Assembly (NCBI GenBank): GCA_020809705.1
Contig: CP085827.1
Coordinates: forward strand, 5,766,001 to 5,830,000
From: Calonectria ilicicola
Lineage: Eukaryota > Ascomycota > Sordariomycetes > Hypocreales > Nectriaceae
Reading direction: 5' to 3'
DNA length: 64,000 nucleotides
A program made the position numbers and the translations under genes. Positions 53,993 through 64,000 of this stretch are shown piece after piece. How positions within the stretch are numbered: position 1 is the first letter of the stretch; every line of letters begins with the position of its first letter. The notes beneath the pieces are model-generated. The model was given only the letters and a program-made list of their open reading frames with translations. It did not search any database and was not told the DNA's origin.

Positions 53993-55851
53993 AATGATAG
54001 CTGTGACAGTGTCACCAGTGAATTGGATCAGTCAAGATGGCAGGTTTGGAGCAGGGGAAGTGTTTTGAGGCCATGTTGTCATGAACTAAAATCTAAAGCA
54101 AGTCTATCATGCACAAAAGAATTTGCTAAATAATGACATTTTGTGAAGAAAATTGAAACTTGTGTTAAATACATATACAAAGTGCATGGCGCATCCAGAT
54201 ATCTGGAAACTTTACCCTCACGAGCGGAGCGCGTCGTGTCAAGTCAGCTGTTTCAAGCATGTCGGGCCAAACTGTAGCCCTGTGATTGACTTATTTTTCT
54301 ACGGAAACTTTTGCAACAAAGGCCTAAAGATTCCGCACTTGTTTATCTTGCAATGTTTCGCAAATTGCCAATCTTACTCGCCAACGCCCTGACTCTTAGA
54401 TTCCAGATTAGAACTCAACGAAACAATTAATCATCGAAGTATCCGTTGGACACCATACAACCCTGCAAGGCCTTGATGTGATTGTCACCTTAGAATTGCA
54501 ACGTCTTGCACCAATGAATAAACTGGTTTAAGATGGCCGCGCTCGACCCAATTCCACGGTAAAACTGGTCTGGGTCGAAGTCAGTGGGTTATGCCCAAGA
54601 TTTCCTTACCTGGGTGGAAGAAAGTTTTCAAAAACTTCTTTCATGTCGAATGCCGCCAAGTATCCATCAATAGACATGAGCTTATGCTTAGGCGACAATT
54701 TTTTACGAGGAGAGAGACCAGATTTAGACTCGAGTGGCGCGTGTTTGTCCAGCACTCACGCTTTCATAGGTCTTCACCAACTGATCAATAACAAGCCGGA
54801 TAAACCACGAGGCGGTTGCGCAGAAAATCAAGGTTCTAGCAAACTCCTTCTGCAAAGCTACATGCACTTTGCACGTTGATTAATCTTGGACCATGGTGGC
54901 TTATCAGCTGTGTCATCGACCCTTAAGCAAAGCCATGGCGCGACACGAAGTCGGCTGAATTGGTGCGATCAGGGAGCCCCGCCACGATGTAAAAGTCCAA
55001 CCATTATGTCCGACACCTTTGTGACTCTTAAATCCCTGACTAAGCTTGATATTGGGATATGTTTGTTTATTAAAATTATTTAATGATTCATTCATTTACT
55101 TTTTGGCATTAGGATTGCCATTAAAAACACATAGTGAAAAATCAGCGGTCAAGTGGCTGAGCGGGCTTTTTTTTTTTTTTTTTTAGCCGTCATTCACTGT
55201 ACTGCTGTCATGGGTGCGGAACTCATAGTGTGGGCTGCCGCAGGCCAACATGATTCTCATAATTTATACGACGAGCAAGCCAAGCCGCGCGAGGTCTGGT
55301 ACCACGGGGTGTATGAGAATGATAAAATGCAGAACAGACAACAATTATTTTAGGACCTGGGATTGATATGACCATCAAAGAACAGGGCTTTTTAGCCTCG
55401 ACTGATGGGTTAGATAGGGCTAAGTAGAAGCAGGAGGATGGAGACTTGGTTCTGGCGAACGCACATGGCAGAGGTCATCTGGCACAAGGTCAAGGTGCAA
55501 AGTGGACCAAGTTGAAAATGGCGAAACGAGAGCCAAAGGGATGTGAAGGTGTGATGATTTTAAGGGTCATCTGAATCACAAGACCGCCATGATCTAGATG
55601 TATGCAAAGTGTTGCAGTGTGTTCGAAGATACGAGGGGCGAAAATAATGGTAGAAACGAATAAGTATTGCTTAGCACCTTACTGGCTCAATGAAATGAAA
55701 ACCAACTTTACTTTTTTACCATATAACCTTGAGAACTTCAGGAAAACTTAGATAGTCATACTTAAGGTAGCTTACCCAACCATAATCAGTGTATTCCAAC
55801 ACCTATTATTCGACATACCTACACCAACTTATCCCAAATCCCGTTGTCAGG
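53993..55851. other. AT-rich intergenic region with a possible spliced relic on the minus strand
   Basis: Apart from the candidate at 54485-54875 nothing is recognised. A T-run is at 55167-55184. The 3' end is the desaturase promoter. Confidence 0.5.
54485..54875 (-). pseudogene. Possible small spliced gene or gene relic, unidentified
   Basis: Three minus-strand pieces read as natural protein and are separated by intron-like sequence: LQKEFARTLIFCATASWFIR and VIDQLVKTYES (to 54759), then HKLMSIDGYLAAFDMKEVFE and NFLPP (about 54610-54686), then either VLPWNWVERGHLKPVYSLVQ or an alternative frame, to a stop near 54485-54492. The donors are GTGAGT and GTAAGG; the first acceptor (CTAAG) is poor. 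Upstream the frame is closed by a TAA. I do not recognise the family, and it could be a decayed gene end or a live short gene with further 5' exons. Confidence 0.3.
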
Positions 55852-57327
55852 ATGTCATCGTCCGCGGTGGATGCCAAGGCTGTCCCTGCCTTTTCTGACG
55901 GCACCAAGGACTATGTCCCTCTTCGAGGCAATACGCTGGCCAAGACTGATGCTATCAAAGCTAACAAACCTCATATTTCCGAGCTTCCCATGACTTGGTC
56001 TAATTGGCACCAGCATATTAATTGGCTTAATACCACTTTTATCATCTTTACCCCGATTTTTGGCTTCATCTTAACCTATTGGGTTCCCCTCCAGCGTTAT
56101 ACAGCTCTTTGGGCTGTGGTCTACTACGTCAACACACTCCTTGGTGTTACTGCTAGTATGTCCATTATAGATCTAAGAAACAGCCTCTAACCCTAACTTC
56201 TCACAGGATATCACCGATTGTGGTCTCATAATTCATACAAAGCCACAACTCTTCTCAAGATCTATCTTGCGGCTGCTGGAGCTGGAGCGGTCGAAGGTTC
56301 TATCCGATGGTGGGTATATGGTCACCGTGCCCACCACCGGTATACTGATACCGATCAAGACCCTCACACCACTCATAAAGGCTTCTTTTATTGCCATATA
56401 GGTTGGATGATCTTTAAGAAAAACCCAAAGAAGAAGGGCCGAACTGACATTACTGATCTTAATGAGGACCCGATCGTTGTCTGGCAACACAAGAACTTCA
56501 TCAAATGCGCACTCGGAATGGCATTTTTCTTTCCTACTATTGTCGCCGGCCTTGGTTGGGGCGATTGGCTAGGCGGTTTTGTTTATGCTGGTATTCTTCG
56601 TCTTTTTTTCGTTCACCAGGCTACTTTCTCAATCAACTCCATCGCTCACTGGCTAGGCGACCAGCCTTTTGATGACCAACAATCTGCTTCCAATCATTTC
56701 GTTTCAGCTTTTATTACTCTTGGCGAGGGTTACCACAACTTCCACCACCAGTTCCCTTCAGATTACCGCAGTGCTATTAAGTGGTACCAGTATGATCCCA
56801 CAAAGTGGATTATCTGGACCTGGAAGCAACTTGGCTTTGCCTACGATCTCAAAAGGTTTCGTGAGAATGAGATCCAAAAGGGCCGTCTCCAGCAACTCCA
56901 GAAGAACCTTGACCGCGAATGCGCTACCCTCGACTGGGGCACTCCCCTGGATCAGCTACCTATTGTCAGCTGGGATGAGTTTGTTACTGAGGCAAAAACT
57001 GGGAAGAATCTGATTATCATTGCTGGTGTTATCCATGATGTGACTTGTTTCATCATGGATCATCCTGGTGGTAAGGCTGTGATTAGCTCTGCTATTGGCA
57101 AAGATGCAACCGCTGTTTTCAACGGCGGTGTCTACAATCATTCCAACGCCGCTCATAACATACTCTCTACCATGCGTGTTGGTGTTCTCCACGGCGGATG
57201 TGAAGTTGAGATCTGGAAGAGCAAGAATGATGCCTGCAAGACCGATTCTGGCACTCCACACATCATTCGTGCCGGCGCCCAGGTCACGAAAGTTATTCAG
57301 TCAGTCACGGAAACCAATGCCGCTTGA
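55852..57327 (+). CDS. ole1: Acyl-CoA delta-9 (stearoyl) desaturase with C-terminal cytochrome b5 domain
   Basis: Exons 55852-56155 and 56207-57327 give 474 aa. This is an ER membrane enzyme that introduces the first double bond into palmitoyl- and stearoyl-CoA. The three His boxes are present: HRLWSH (104-109), HRAHH (141-145) and HNFHH (278-282), with hydrophobic segments at about 45-100 and 185-230. The cytochrome b5 tail has HPGGK near 387 and NHSNAAHN near 410. The intron falls just before the first His box; the join reads GVTARYHRLWSH, so the Gly usual before Tyr in Ole1 proteins is Arg here. The ATG at 55852 gives the normal start. It could be a second, accessory desaturase rather than the housekeeping copy, since it lies among NLR genes and AT-rich DNA; this is inference. 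Confidence 0.92.
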
Positions 57328-59891
57328 ATAATCTTAAAAAAAAAAAGAGATAGCGTCATGGAGGAATATAGTTCGTGGTGGAGGAATTGTGGTCAATGTG
57401 AAAGTTTAGGTCGGGATATCGTTGAATGAATATTCATTATTTGTGGTTCCATGTCATGACTTGCTATTTGTAAGTAGAAAGTTTACTCTTCAAAAAAGAA
57501 TATGGATTAAATACTTGTCGATTGTACGCTGAAACCTTCTGTTGCATCTTTGTCTCACTTTGTCTGCAAAAGGCAGTGACTTGGGTTACAGCGACGGAGG
57601 CCATATTAACCTCAAGAGGCTCCTCCCTTTCTACCAGTGCAAAAGTTGCTTGATTGTCATATCGTTGTCTAATTGTCTAGTAATCTATAATGACCTGAGG
57701 ACAATCGGAGCACATGTTTTCTATCAAGTCTTGTCTATATATTTATGCGAGAAAAAGTTATTCTCAAGCTCTTACACTCTAACGCTAAGCTATCATCTAC
57801 TGATTATAGATATCTATATTTAGTATCACTAATGGACAGGAGACTTATAAATATAGTTCACAATAGGCTTCCGGTTTTTTTTTATTGTAGATTAGCCTAA
57901 ATTGTTCTGATGATATTCTGTTCCCTCCCAGTCATTAGGCTGCTGAAGTTCTATGCTAGACGAAGCCCAGTGGCGGTTGCAGCTGTTGTTGTATCAAGGT
58001 ACCACTAGGTGCATTGCGTTGATGTGGAGTTGGCAAGATGTCTGCCTTGGATGTTAATATTTGTAGCCGTGTGCGATAGGTCTGTTACCACGAAAATTGG
58101 CGAGTTTACTACTCAAAATTGGGCATGTTTCAAGAGTTGAGATCTTTGTAACACAGGGCAGGATATGCAATGATTTGATGACAATCTAGCTATTTCCTCC
58201 ACAGCGCGATATCATGTGTTCAATGGACCGCACTATTGGCTGGTAAGCCCATCGCGATATATACCTTGCTCGTAATGCAATGACTTGTTCACGACAGAGC
58301 CATCCAGTTGGACACAGATTTACGTTATGACTAGATTTTACCGAAAGTACTAACATTACCCATACATTTATGAGACAAATGTTATAAAGAAAGCAGCTTT
58401 TAAATGGGTTGAAGATTGTTTTGCCACTAAGCTTGGAGATTTGATATAATGAAGCATTGCAAACTTTTACCGCTATGATCGGAAATACTGAGAAATGTGC
58501 GGCTGCTCAATGATGATCTAGTTGACACAAGGTATCAGTAACTACCTACGCAATCATTGATGCGGTGTGCATCCGTGGTCACTTTACCAGAATATCAGCA
58601 CTGACGAATATATTTTTACCGTCATTGCACTTATTAAGGGTGTAACACACGCCAAATGGAGATGTTAACCATACGTTGGGCAAGAACTTTACCCTTTCTA
58701 TCGCAGAGGACCATATGGTATCCCTACATTGGAGTTCTTGTGGTAGGACCAGGATCATAAAAGGATAAGTGAACAAAGCGAAGGGATTGACCGATCGCAG
58801 CAAGTTTCTGGTAGGAAACCGTTTTGTACCGATACTTTGAAACGGCAATGGGTACAGCGCTCTACTACATTCAATGTAAATGGAAAGCCTGTGCTCACAG
58901 GAGCGACCAAAAAGATTGCCAAGTCTATGTATCAAGAAATTACAATAGCAAAGAAGCCAGACGCTAAATATATATCCTCTCCGCCCCACTGGTCAAATCC
59001 TTATAAAGGCGAATGGGATGACATATCATCAGTAACCACCACGGTGAAGAGCAACCTGGGGAGCCGCCACTTTGGGAAAGCACTAAGTCCTAACTCTTGG
59101 TCACTACGATATCGGTTCAAAATAATTAACTTAAGGCCCCACAAGCGTCAAGTTCATGAAGATTTCTAGTAGAGTGCATTCCTACCATTACACCCTAGGC
59201 TGCAGGCATCAGCGGCGAAGTCAGACTGTTACAACCTCTTCGTGGTGCCGCCTGGGGACCTAGTATCCGGAAGATAACTTTAAGGCAAGTAAGAGATGCA
59301 TTTTGATTAGAGAAAATAGTGTTAATAAATTGCAATATCAACCAGAGGCTACGGAAGATGGATAGCCAATCACGTCAGCACTTACTAGTTGGCATTTATT
59401 CATGGAATGAAAGCGGTGGCTGCTGACAGTATCTTTATGCACGTGGTTCGTGCCGACTATTATTCCGCCACGGGAGGAAGTAAATATTGCGAACTGTCAC
59501 AGCCCCGCACGAGATCAGATCCGGCATAAGATTCTGGATGTTAGTGCTTCGATACCTGGCTTTTGCTCAATATTCGGACCAGGCTGGTCGAAGTATGAAT
59601 TTATCAAAATTTATTATTCCGCCTAAATCTTGCTAAATATTTTTGACTCCTCCTTTTGGCGTCTCATTCCTCGCTTTCCCCCACCTTCGCGCAATCGGTA
59701 GACTTGCCTTCTTCAAAGACCGGACGAAGCTGGCCATACTGTCTACTTTTTGGAGCGTTCCCCTTCCTAGTCAGACCCTAGCTACTCTTCTGCTATCATT
59801 CAGCATCGAATTTTGTGCTGCACTTGATGTGCTTCAAATAAGCCCTTGCAGATTATTCTACTTAAAGCGTCTTGAAGTCGTTCAGCTTCCA
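57328..59891. other. AT-rich intergenic region upstream of the PNP-NB-ARC-TPR gene
   Basis: No recognisable gene in 2.5 kb. Two overlapping frames at 58579-58989 (-) and 58837-59169 (+) have no family features. The frame of the next gene stays open for 83 codons upstream of its ATG but without another ATG, so it is probably leader. Confidence 0.5.
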
Positions 59892-62800
59892 ATGACTACA
59901 CCTGCTGCAAGGCCACCCCGCCCAAGAACACGTGATGGCTTTGAGGTAGCCATAATCTGTGCTCTTTCCCTTGAGGTTGATGCTGTTGGTGCACTTTTCG
60001 ACGTCTACTGGGATGACGATGGTCTTCCGTTGGGTAAGGCGCGGGGAGACCCAAACGCCTATTTCACTGGGGCGATTGGCCATCATAACGCTGTGCTTGT
60101 GCATATGCCGGGGATGGGCAAAGTTAATGCTGCAATGGTAGCAGCTAACTGTCGGTCAAGTTTCCCAAATATCAAGCTTGCCCTTGTGGTAGGAGTTTGT
60201 GGTGTTGTTCCGTTTGGCCCTAATGGTGAAGAGATTGTGCTGGGCGATGTCATCATCAGTGATGCTGTTACACAGTACGATTTCGGACGGCAACTACCAA
60301 ATAAGTTTGTACGCAAAGACACGTTACTTGACTGTGCGGGAAGGCCAAATGCAGAAATACGAGCAGTGCTTGCGAAACTGAAGGGGCTTCGGGGGCGCGA
60401 GATGCTCCATAATAGGATGGCCCATTATTTGGATAGTCTCCGGCTTAAGTCATCTTTGGACGCTAAGTATCCAGGTAAGGCCGAAGACAGACTTTTTGAG
60501 GCATCTTACAACCACGATGGAGAGAAGCAGTCGTGCGAGCAACTTGGCTGCAACGGAAAGCTAGTGCGACGCCACGTTCTTGAAGTTGCGAATGGCGATC
60601 GTTACCCAGCTGTCCATTTTGGGCTCGTTGCCTCTGGTGATTCAGTTATGAAGTCAGGTATACACCGCGACACCATTTCGGCAGCCGAAGGCATAATTGC
60701 CTTTGAAATGGAAGGAGTCGGTGTCTGGGATATTTTCCCATGTGTGGTCATAAAGGGTGCTTGCGACTATGCAGATAGCCACAAAAGTAAGGTTTGGCAG
60801 CGCTATGCAGCTGCTACTGCGGCTGCTTGTATGAAGTCATTTCTGGATCATTGGATACCTTCCACTCCTTCAAGTTTGACGGAGGAAGTTTCCAGAAAGG
60901 TAAATCGTGAGTATAAGAACCATAAAATTAGAAGTAGTGCCATGATTAATATTTGAGAAGACCGCAGGGTTTATGATATCCCATTCCCCAAAAACAGAGG
61001 CTTTGTGGGACGTACAGGCGCCATCGATGACCTGAAACGCATCCTCTTTGCAGAGGCTGGTGGAGAGCAAGTTGCCCTTGTTGGGCTAGGTGGTATCGGT
61101 AAAACTCAAGTAGCCTTACACTTGGCGTACTGGGTGAAGGAAAACAAGCCCGAATTTTCCGTTTTTTGGATACTCGCCCTCAGCATGACCACTTTTGAAC
61201 AAGCATGCACGGAACTTATAAAGAAGCTTGAAATACCATGCACCGAAAATGAAGATGCCAAGGAGTCAGTACGGCAATATCTTGGCTCAGAAAAGTCTGG
61301 CAGCTGGTTTATGATCTTCGATAATGTTGATGAGATGAGTACCCTCGATGGGACCTCAGTGAAGCCAGGCGGGATTCTTAACTTTCTTCCACAAAGCGAT
61401 CAGGGGTGCATCCTATTTACAACACGATCTCAAGAAGTGGCAGTTACTTCTGCAGGAAGCGCTGTGATCAGATTGCCAGAAATGAGCCAAGATGAGGCAA
61501 CATCGCTTCTCGAAAAGTCTTTAATTGACAAAAGCCAAGTCCAGGAGAATGAGACAATTGAGCTTCTAGGAAAGCTTAATAACTTACCGTTAGCAATTAC
61601 ACAAGCAGCGGATTATTTAAACATGAATCAAGTATCCATCAAAGAATATCTCCGAGTCTTCAAAAACACAGACCAGGATATGATTGAGCTACTCGAAAGT
61701 AGAATCCGTGATAGAACATACCATTCCGATGCTCAGGGTGCTATTGCATCAACTTGGCTTGTTTCATTTGATCAGATCCGGAAAGAAAATGATACCGCGA
61801 TTCAATTAATGTTGTATTTAGGTTGTGTTGAGCCGAAGAATATTCCTAGATCACTTCTTCCAAGATCAGAAACCGAACAGAAGATGACGCGAGCTATTGG
61901 AATACTTTGCGGCTATGGATTTATAAGTCAGAGAGAAGATAATTCAGTATTTGACATGCATAGTCTTGTTCATCTTGCAACGAGAATATGGGGCGAGCGC
62001 CAAGGAAAAATGAATAAGATGCAACAGAATTTGGTAGCACATCTCACAAAGTGTTTTCCTTCTGATGAATGGGAAAATCGCGATTTGTGGCGACAGTACT
62101 TTCCTCACACACTTGCTTTATTGAAAAGATGCAAGAAAACAGGCAACAGCACATGTAAATTAGAATACCGGGTAGGTCGATGCCTATATATGGATGGACG
62201 TATAAAAGAGGCAGTTGAGCGACTAGAGCATGTGGTTAAGATCCAGGAACAGGTGCTAGCAGAAGACCATCCAGATCAACTTGCATCCCAGCATAGGCTT
62301 GCGCGAGCATATCATGCAAATGGCCAGGTCAAAGAGGCAGTTGAGCTACTAGAGCATGTAGTTAAGATCCGGGGACAGGTGCTAGCAGAAGACCATCCAG
62401 ATCAACTTGCATCCCAGCATGGGCTTGCGGTTGCATATCATACAAATGGCCAGGTCAAAGAGGCAATTGAACTATTAGAGCCTGTGGTCAAGATCCGGGG
62501 ACAGGTACTAGCAGAAGACCATCCGTCTCGACTTGCATCCCAGCATGAGCTTGCAGGTGCATATCATACAAATGGCCAGATCAAAGAGGCAGTTGAGCTA
62601 TTAGAGCATGTGGTTAAGATCCAGGAACAGGTGCTAACAGAAGACCATCCGTCTCGACTTGCATCCCAGCATGAGCTTGCGAGTGCATATCATACAAATG
62701 GCCAGATCAAAGAGGCAGTTGAGCTACTAGAGCATGTGGTTAGGATCCGGGGACGGGTGCTAGCAGAAGACCATCCGTCTCGACTTGCATCTCAGCATGA

Positions 62801-62963
62801 GCTTGCGCGAGTATATCATGCAAATGGCCAGGTCAAAGAGGCAGTTAAGCTACTAGAGCATGTAGTTAAGATCCGAGAGCAGGTGCTAGTAGAGGGCCAT
62901 CCGAATCGAATAGCATCAGAGCGGCTACTCTTGTATATGTGTAGTACCTATACTATATGTTGA
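59892..62963 (+). CDS. NLR-type STAND protein: PNP_UDP, NB-ARC, TPR repeats
   Basis: Two exons. The first starts at ATG 59892 (MTTPAARPPRPR). The join is either 60906/60958 (GTGAGT donor, weak GAG acceptor, 1006 aa) or 60910/60968 (GTATAA donor, CAG acceptor, 1004 aa); both keep VYDIPFPKNRGFVGR in frame. The PNP_UDP domain spans about 15-320 (FEVAIICALSLEVDAV, ALVVGVCGVVPFG, LGDVIISDAVTQYDFG, FEMEGVGVWDIFPCVVIKG, ACDYADSHKSK). The NB-ARC domain has the P-loop LVGLGGIGKTQVAL near 381, Walker B WFMIFDNVDE, ILFTTRSQ, NNLPLAITQAADYL and the MHD-like FDMHSLVHLATRIW. Then come 42-residue TPR units (KEAVELLEHVVKIRGQVLAE, DHPSRLASQHELA) from about 751 to 990. The last unit ends abruptly in CSTYTIC. 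An incompatibility or immune receptor role is inferred from the family. Confidence 0.9.
62205..62930 (+). repeat. Six tandem 126-bp units inside the PNP-NB-ARC-TPR gene
   Basis: The string aaagaggcag (or aaagaggcaa) recurs at 62205, 62331, 62457, 62583, 62709 and 62835, exactly 126 bp apart, with only scattered substitutions between units. Each unit encodes one 42-residue TPR. Confidence 0.95.
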
Positions 62964-64000
62964 GTGGTATAAGAAAACTTGTATTGGTTCCAGCTTAGTG
63001 GCATTAAAGGGTACTTTAATTATAACAATAATAACCACTGTTAGTAATTGATGCCTTGATGTTTCCCACTTCACAGAATATCGCGTCTTAAAATAAATGA
63101 AACAACCTTACAGTTCCCTAGTGCGGAGATTTTAAATGCATTAATCACATATCAGGTCCCTACTAGACACCCCGCCCTCCGAGAAATATATACCACGAAT
63201 CAAACTGTTCAACCTTCTTTTTAGTCACTTTTCTCGTGAGCCTTAGCGCTCTGTTCCATGTACCCTGTTACCTTTTTTGTGCGTAGTTGAACTAGATTCT
63301 TTGAGAGGCATCGGATCCTCAATCGCACAAACACACCCCCTTGTGCACCAGACCTTGGTTTGCTCCAAATTCCAGGGGAATGTATCTATTCTAGTCTAAT
63401 AGTTAGCAAAGCTCAGATGCAAACCACGAAAGTTTCATTTATGTAGTGTCCATGGACCTCCTACGTAAGATAGCACGATCTTGTTGCATAACTGGCTAAC
63501 TTTCGGTCAGGACAGCCTTCGTTGCAGCAAAGTTTGTTGAGAATGTACCTAAATTTTGTCCCAATAGTAATTTCAATAAGTTCCAACAGAAATCACAGCG
63601 GCGATAACTATCAGCGTATTTTGACTTGTATACAAGTTCCTTTATCAACACCTTGTGCTTAGGCTCCGGGTTCTAATTCAGTGTTGCATATTCATGCGCG
63701 TGCGGAATCTGACTGCTGCTTTATATTATTCCATGGTTCGTCGAATGCAACATTTAGTTTTTATGGGCTTTAAACTTGGACTTTTGCAGTCTCCTTGTGG
63801 TCCCACTGGAGGATATGATCTTCAAGAATTCATTGGGCAAGATAGAGGATACAAATAATTTTTGATCGATGGCGCTGAACAGATGAGAAAGAAAGTTAAG
63901 AATGCAGTACAAGAGTCGACATTCAGCGGGACGTTGACAACATTAGAAATGATGTTAGCTTTAAATTTAATCACTTTTTAACTATCCTAATCAACCACGA
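62964..64000. other. AT-rich 3' flank with no recognised gene
   Basis: I see no credible exon chain to the window edge. The frame at 63655-63858 does not begin with ATG and has no family features. Confidence 0.5.

Noticed and set aside
58579..59169. Overlapping opposite-strand frames of 136 and 110 codons
   Set aside because: Neither shows a family motif; the plus-strand frame has stops in the adjoining sequence and no supporting exons.
59643..59891. Upstream 83-codon extension of the PNP-NB-ARC-TPR frame
   Set aside because: It begins with a non-ATG codon and contains no ATG before 59892, so it is taken as 5' leader.
63655..63858. 67-codon plus-strand frame near the right edge
   Set aside because: It does not begin with ATG, has no motif, and other frames there are equally plausible.

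Overview
The window is nuclear DNA of a filamentous ascomycete, most likely a Sordariomycete and perhaps Hypocreales. The signs are short introns (about 46-88 nt) with GTRAGT-type donors and CTAAC-like branch points, a Zn2Cys6-type regulator, a family-5 cutinase and three fungal NLR (STAND) genes. I cannot name a species. All exon joins below were worked out by eye from splice signals and reading-frame continuity.

Layout. 1-467 (-): N-terminal part of a probable transcription factor leaving the window. 468-9249: a very long gene-free stretch with one Zn2Cys6-like relic. 9250-17000: housekeeping block with adenine deaminase (aah1, +), ubiquitin-chain elongation factor E4 (ufd2, -, seven exons) and a RING/TRAF-type zinc finger protein (-). 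18.3-35.4 kb: accessory block with an NB-ARC/TPR NLR (+), a calpain-like protease (+), a cutinase carrying a roughly 600-residue Gly/Ser repeat prodomain with Kex2-like sites (+), and a PNP-NACHT-ankyrin NLR (-). 35.4-39.3 kb: AT-rich repeat island holding a foldback element with three related arms, a broken sesquiterpene synthase, and two diverged copies of an unidentified coding relic. 39.3-41.6 kb: membrane-anchored alpha/beta-hydrolase (+). 41.6-48.6 kb: a second very long gene-free stretch. 48.6-50.8 kb: glutamate decarboxylase (+). 53.1-54.0 kb: a small secreted Cys-containing protein (-). 55.9-57.3 kb: an Ole1-type acyl-CoA delta-9 desaturase with cytochrome b5 tail (+). 59.9-63.0 kb: a PNP-NB-ARC-TPR NLR (+).

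How the parts relate. The core metabolic genes (aah1, ufd2, gad) are ordinary. The rest has an accessory character: NLRs are the fungal counterparts of immune and incompatibility receptors, and the window has three architectures plus a possible relic of a fourth. Two carry 42-codon TPR units nearly identical at DNA level, the pattern expected for receptor repeats under concerted evolution. The cutinase and small secreted protein suggest a plant- or insect-associated or saprotrophic life style. The terpene synthase is a dead remnant.

Best candidates for something new: the cutinase polyprotein with Kex2-like sites between repeat blocks, the membrane-anchored PNP-NACHT-ANK receptor, and the foldback/terpene-synthase graveyard between 35.8 and 38.7 kb.
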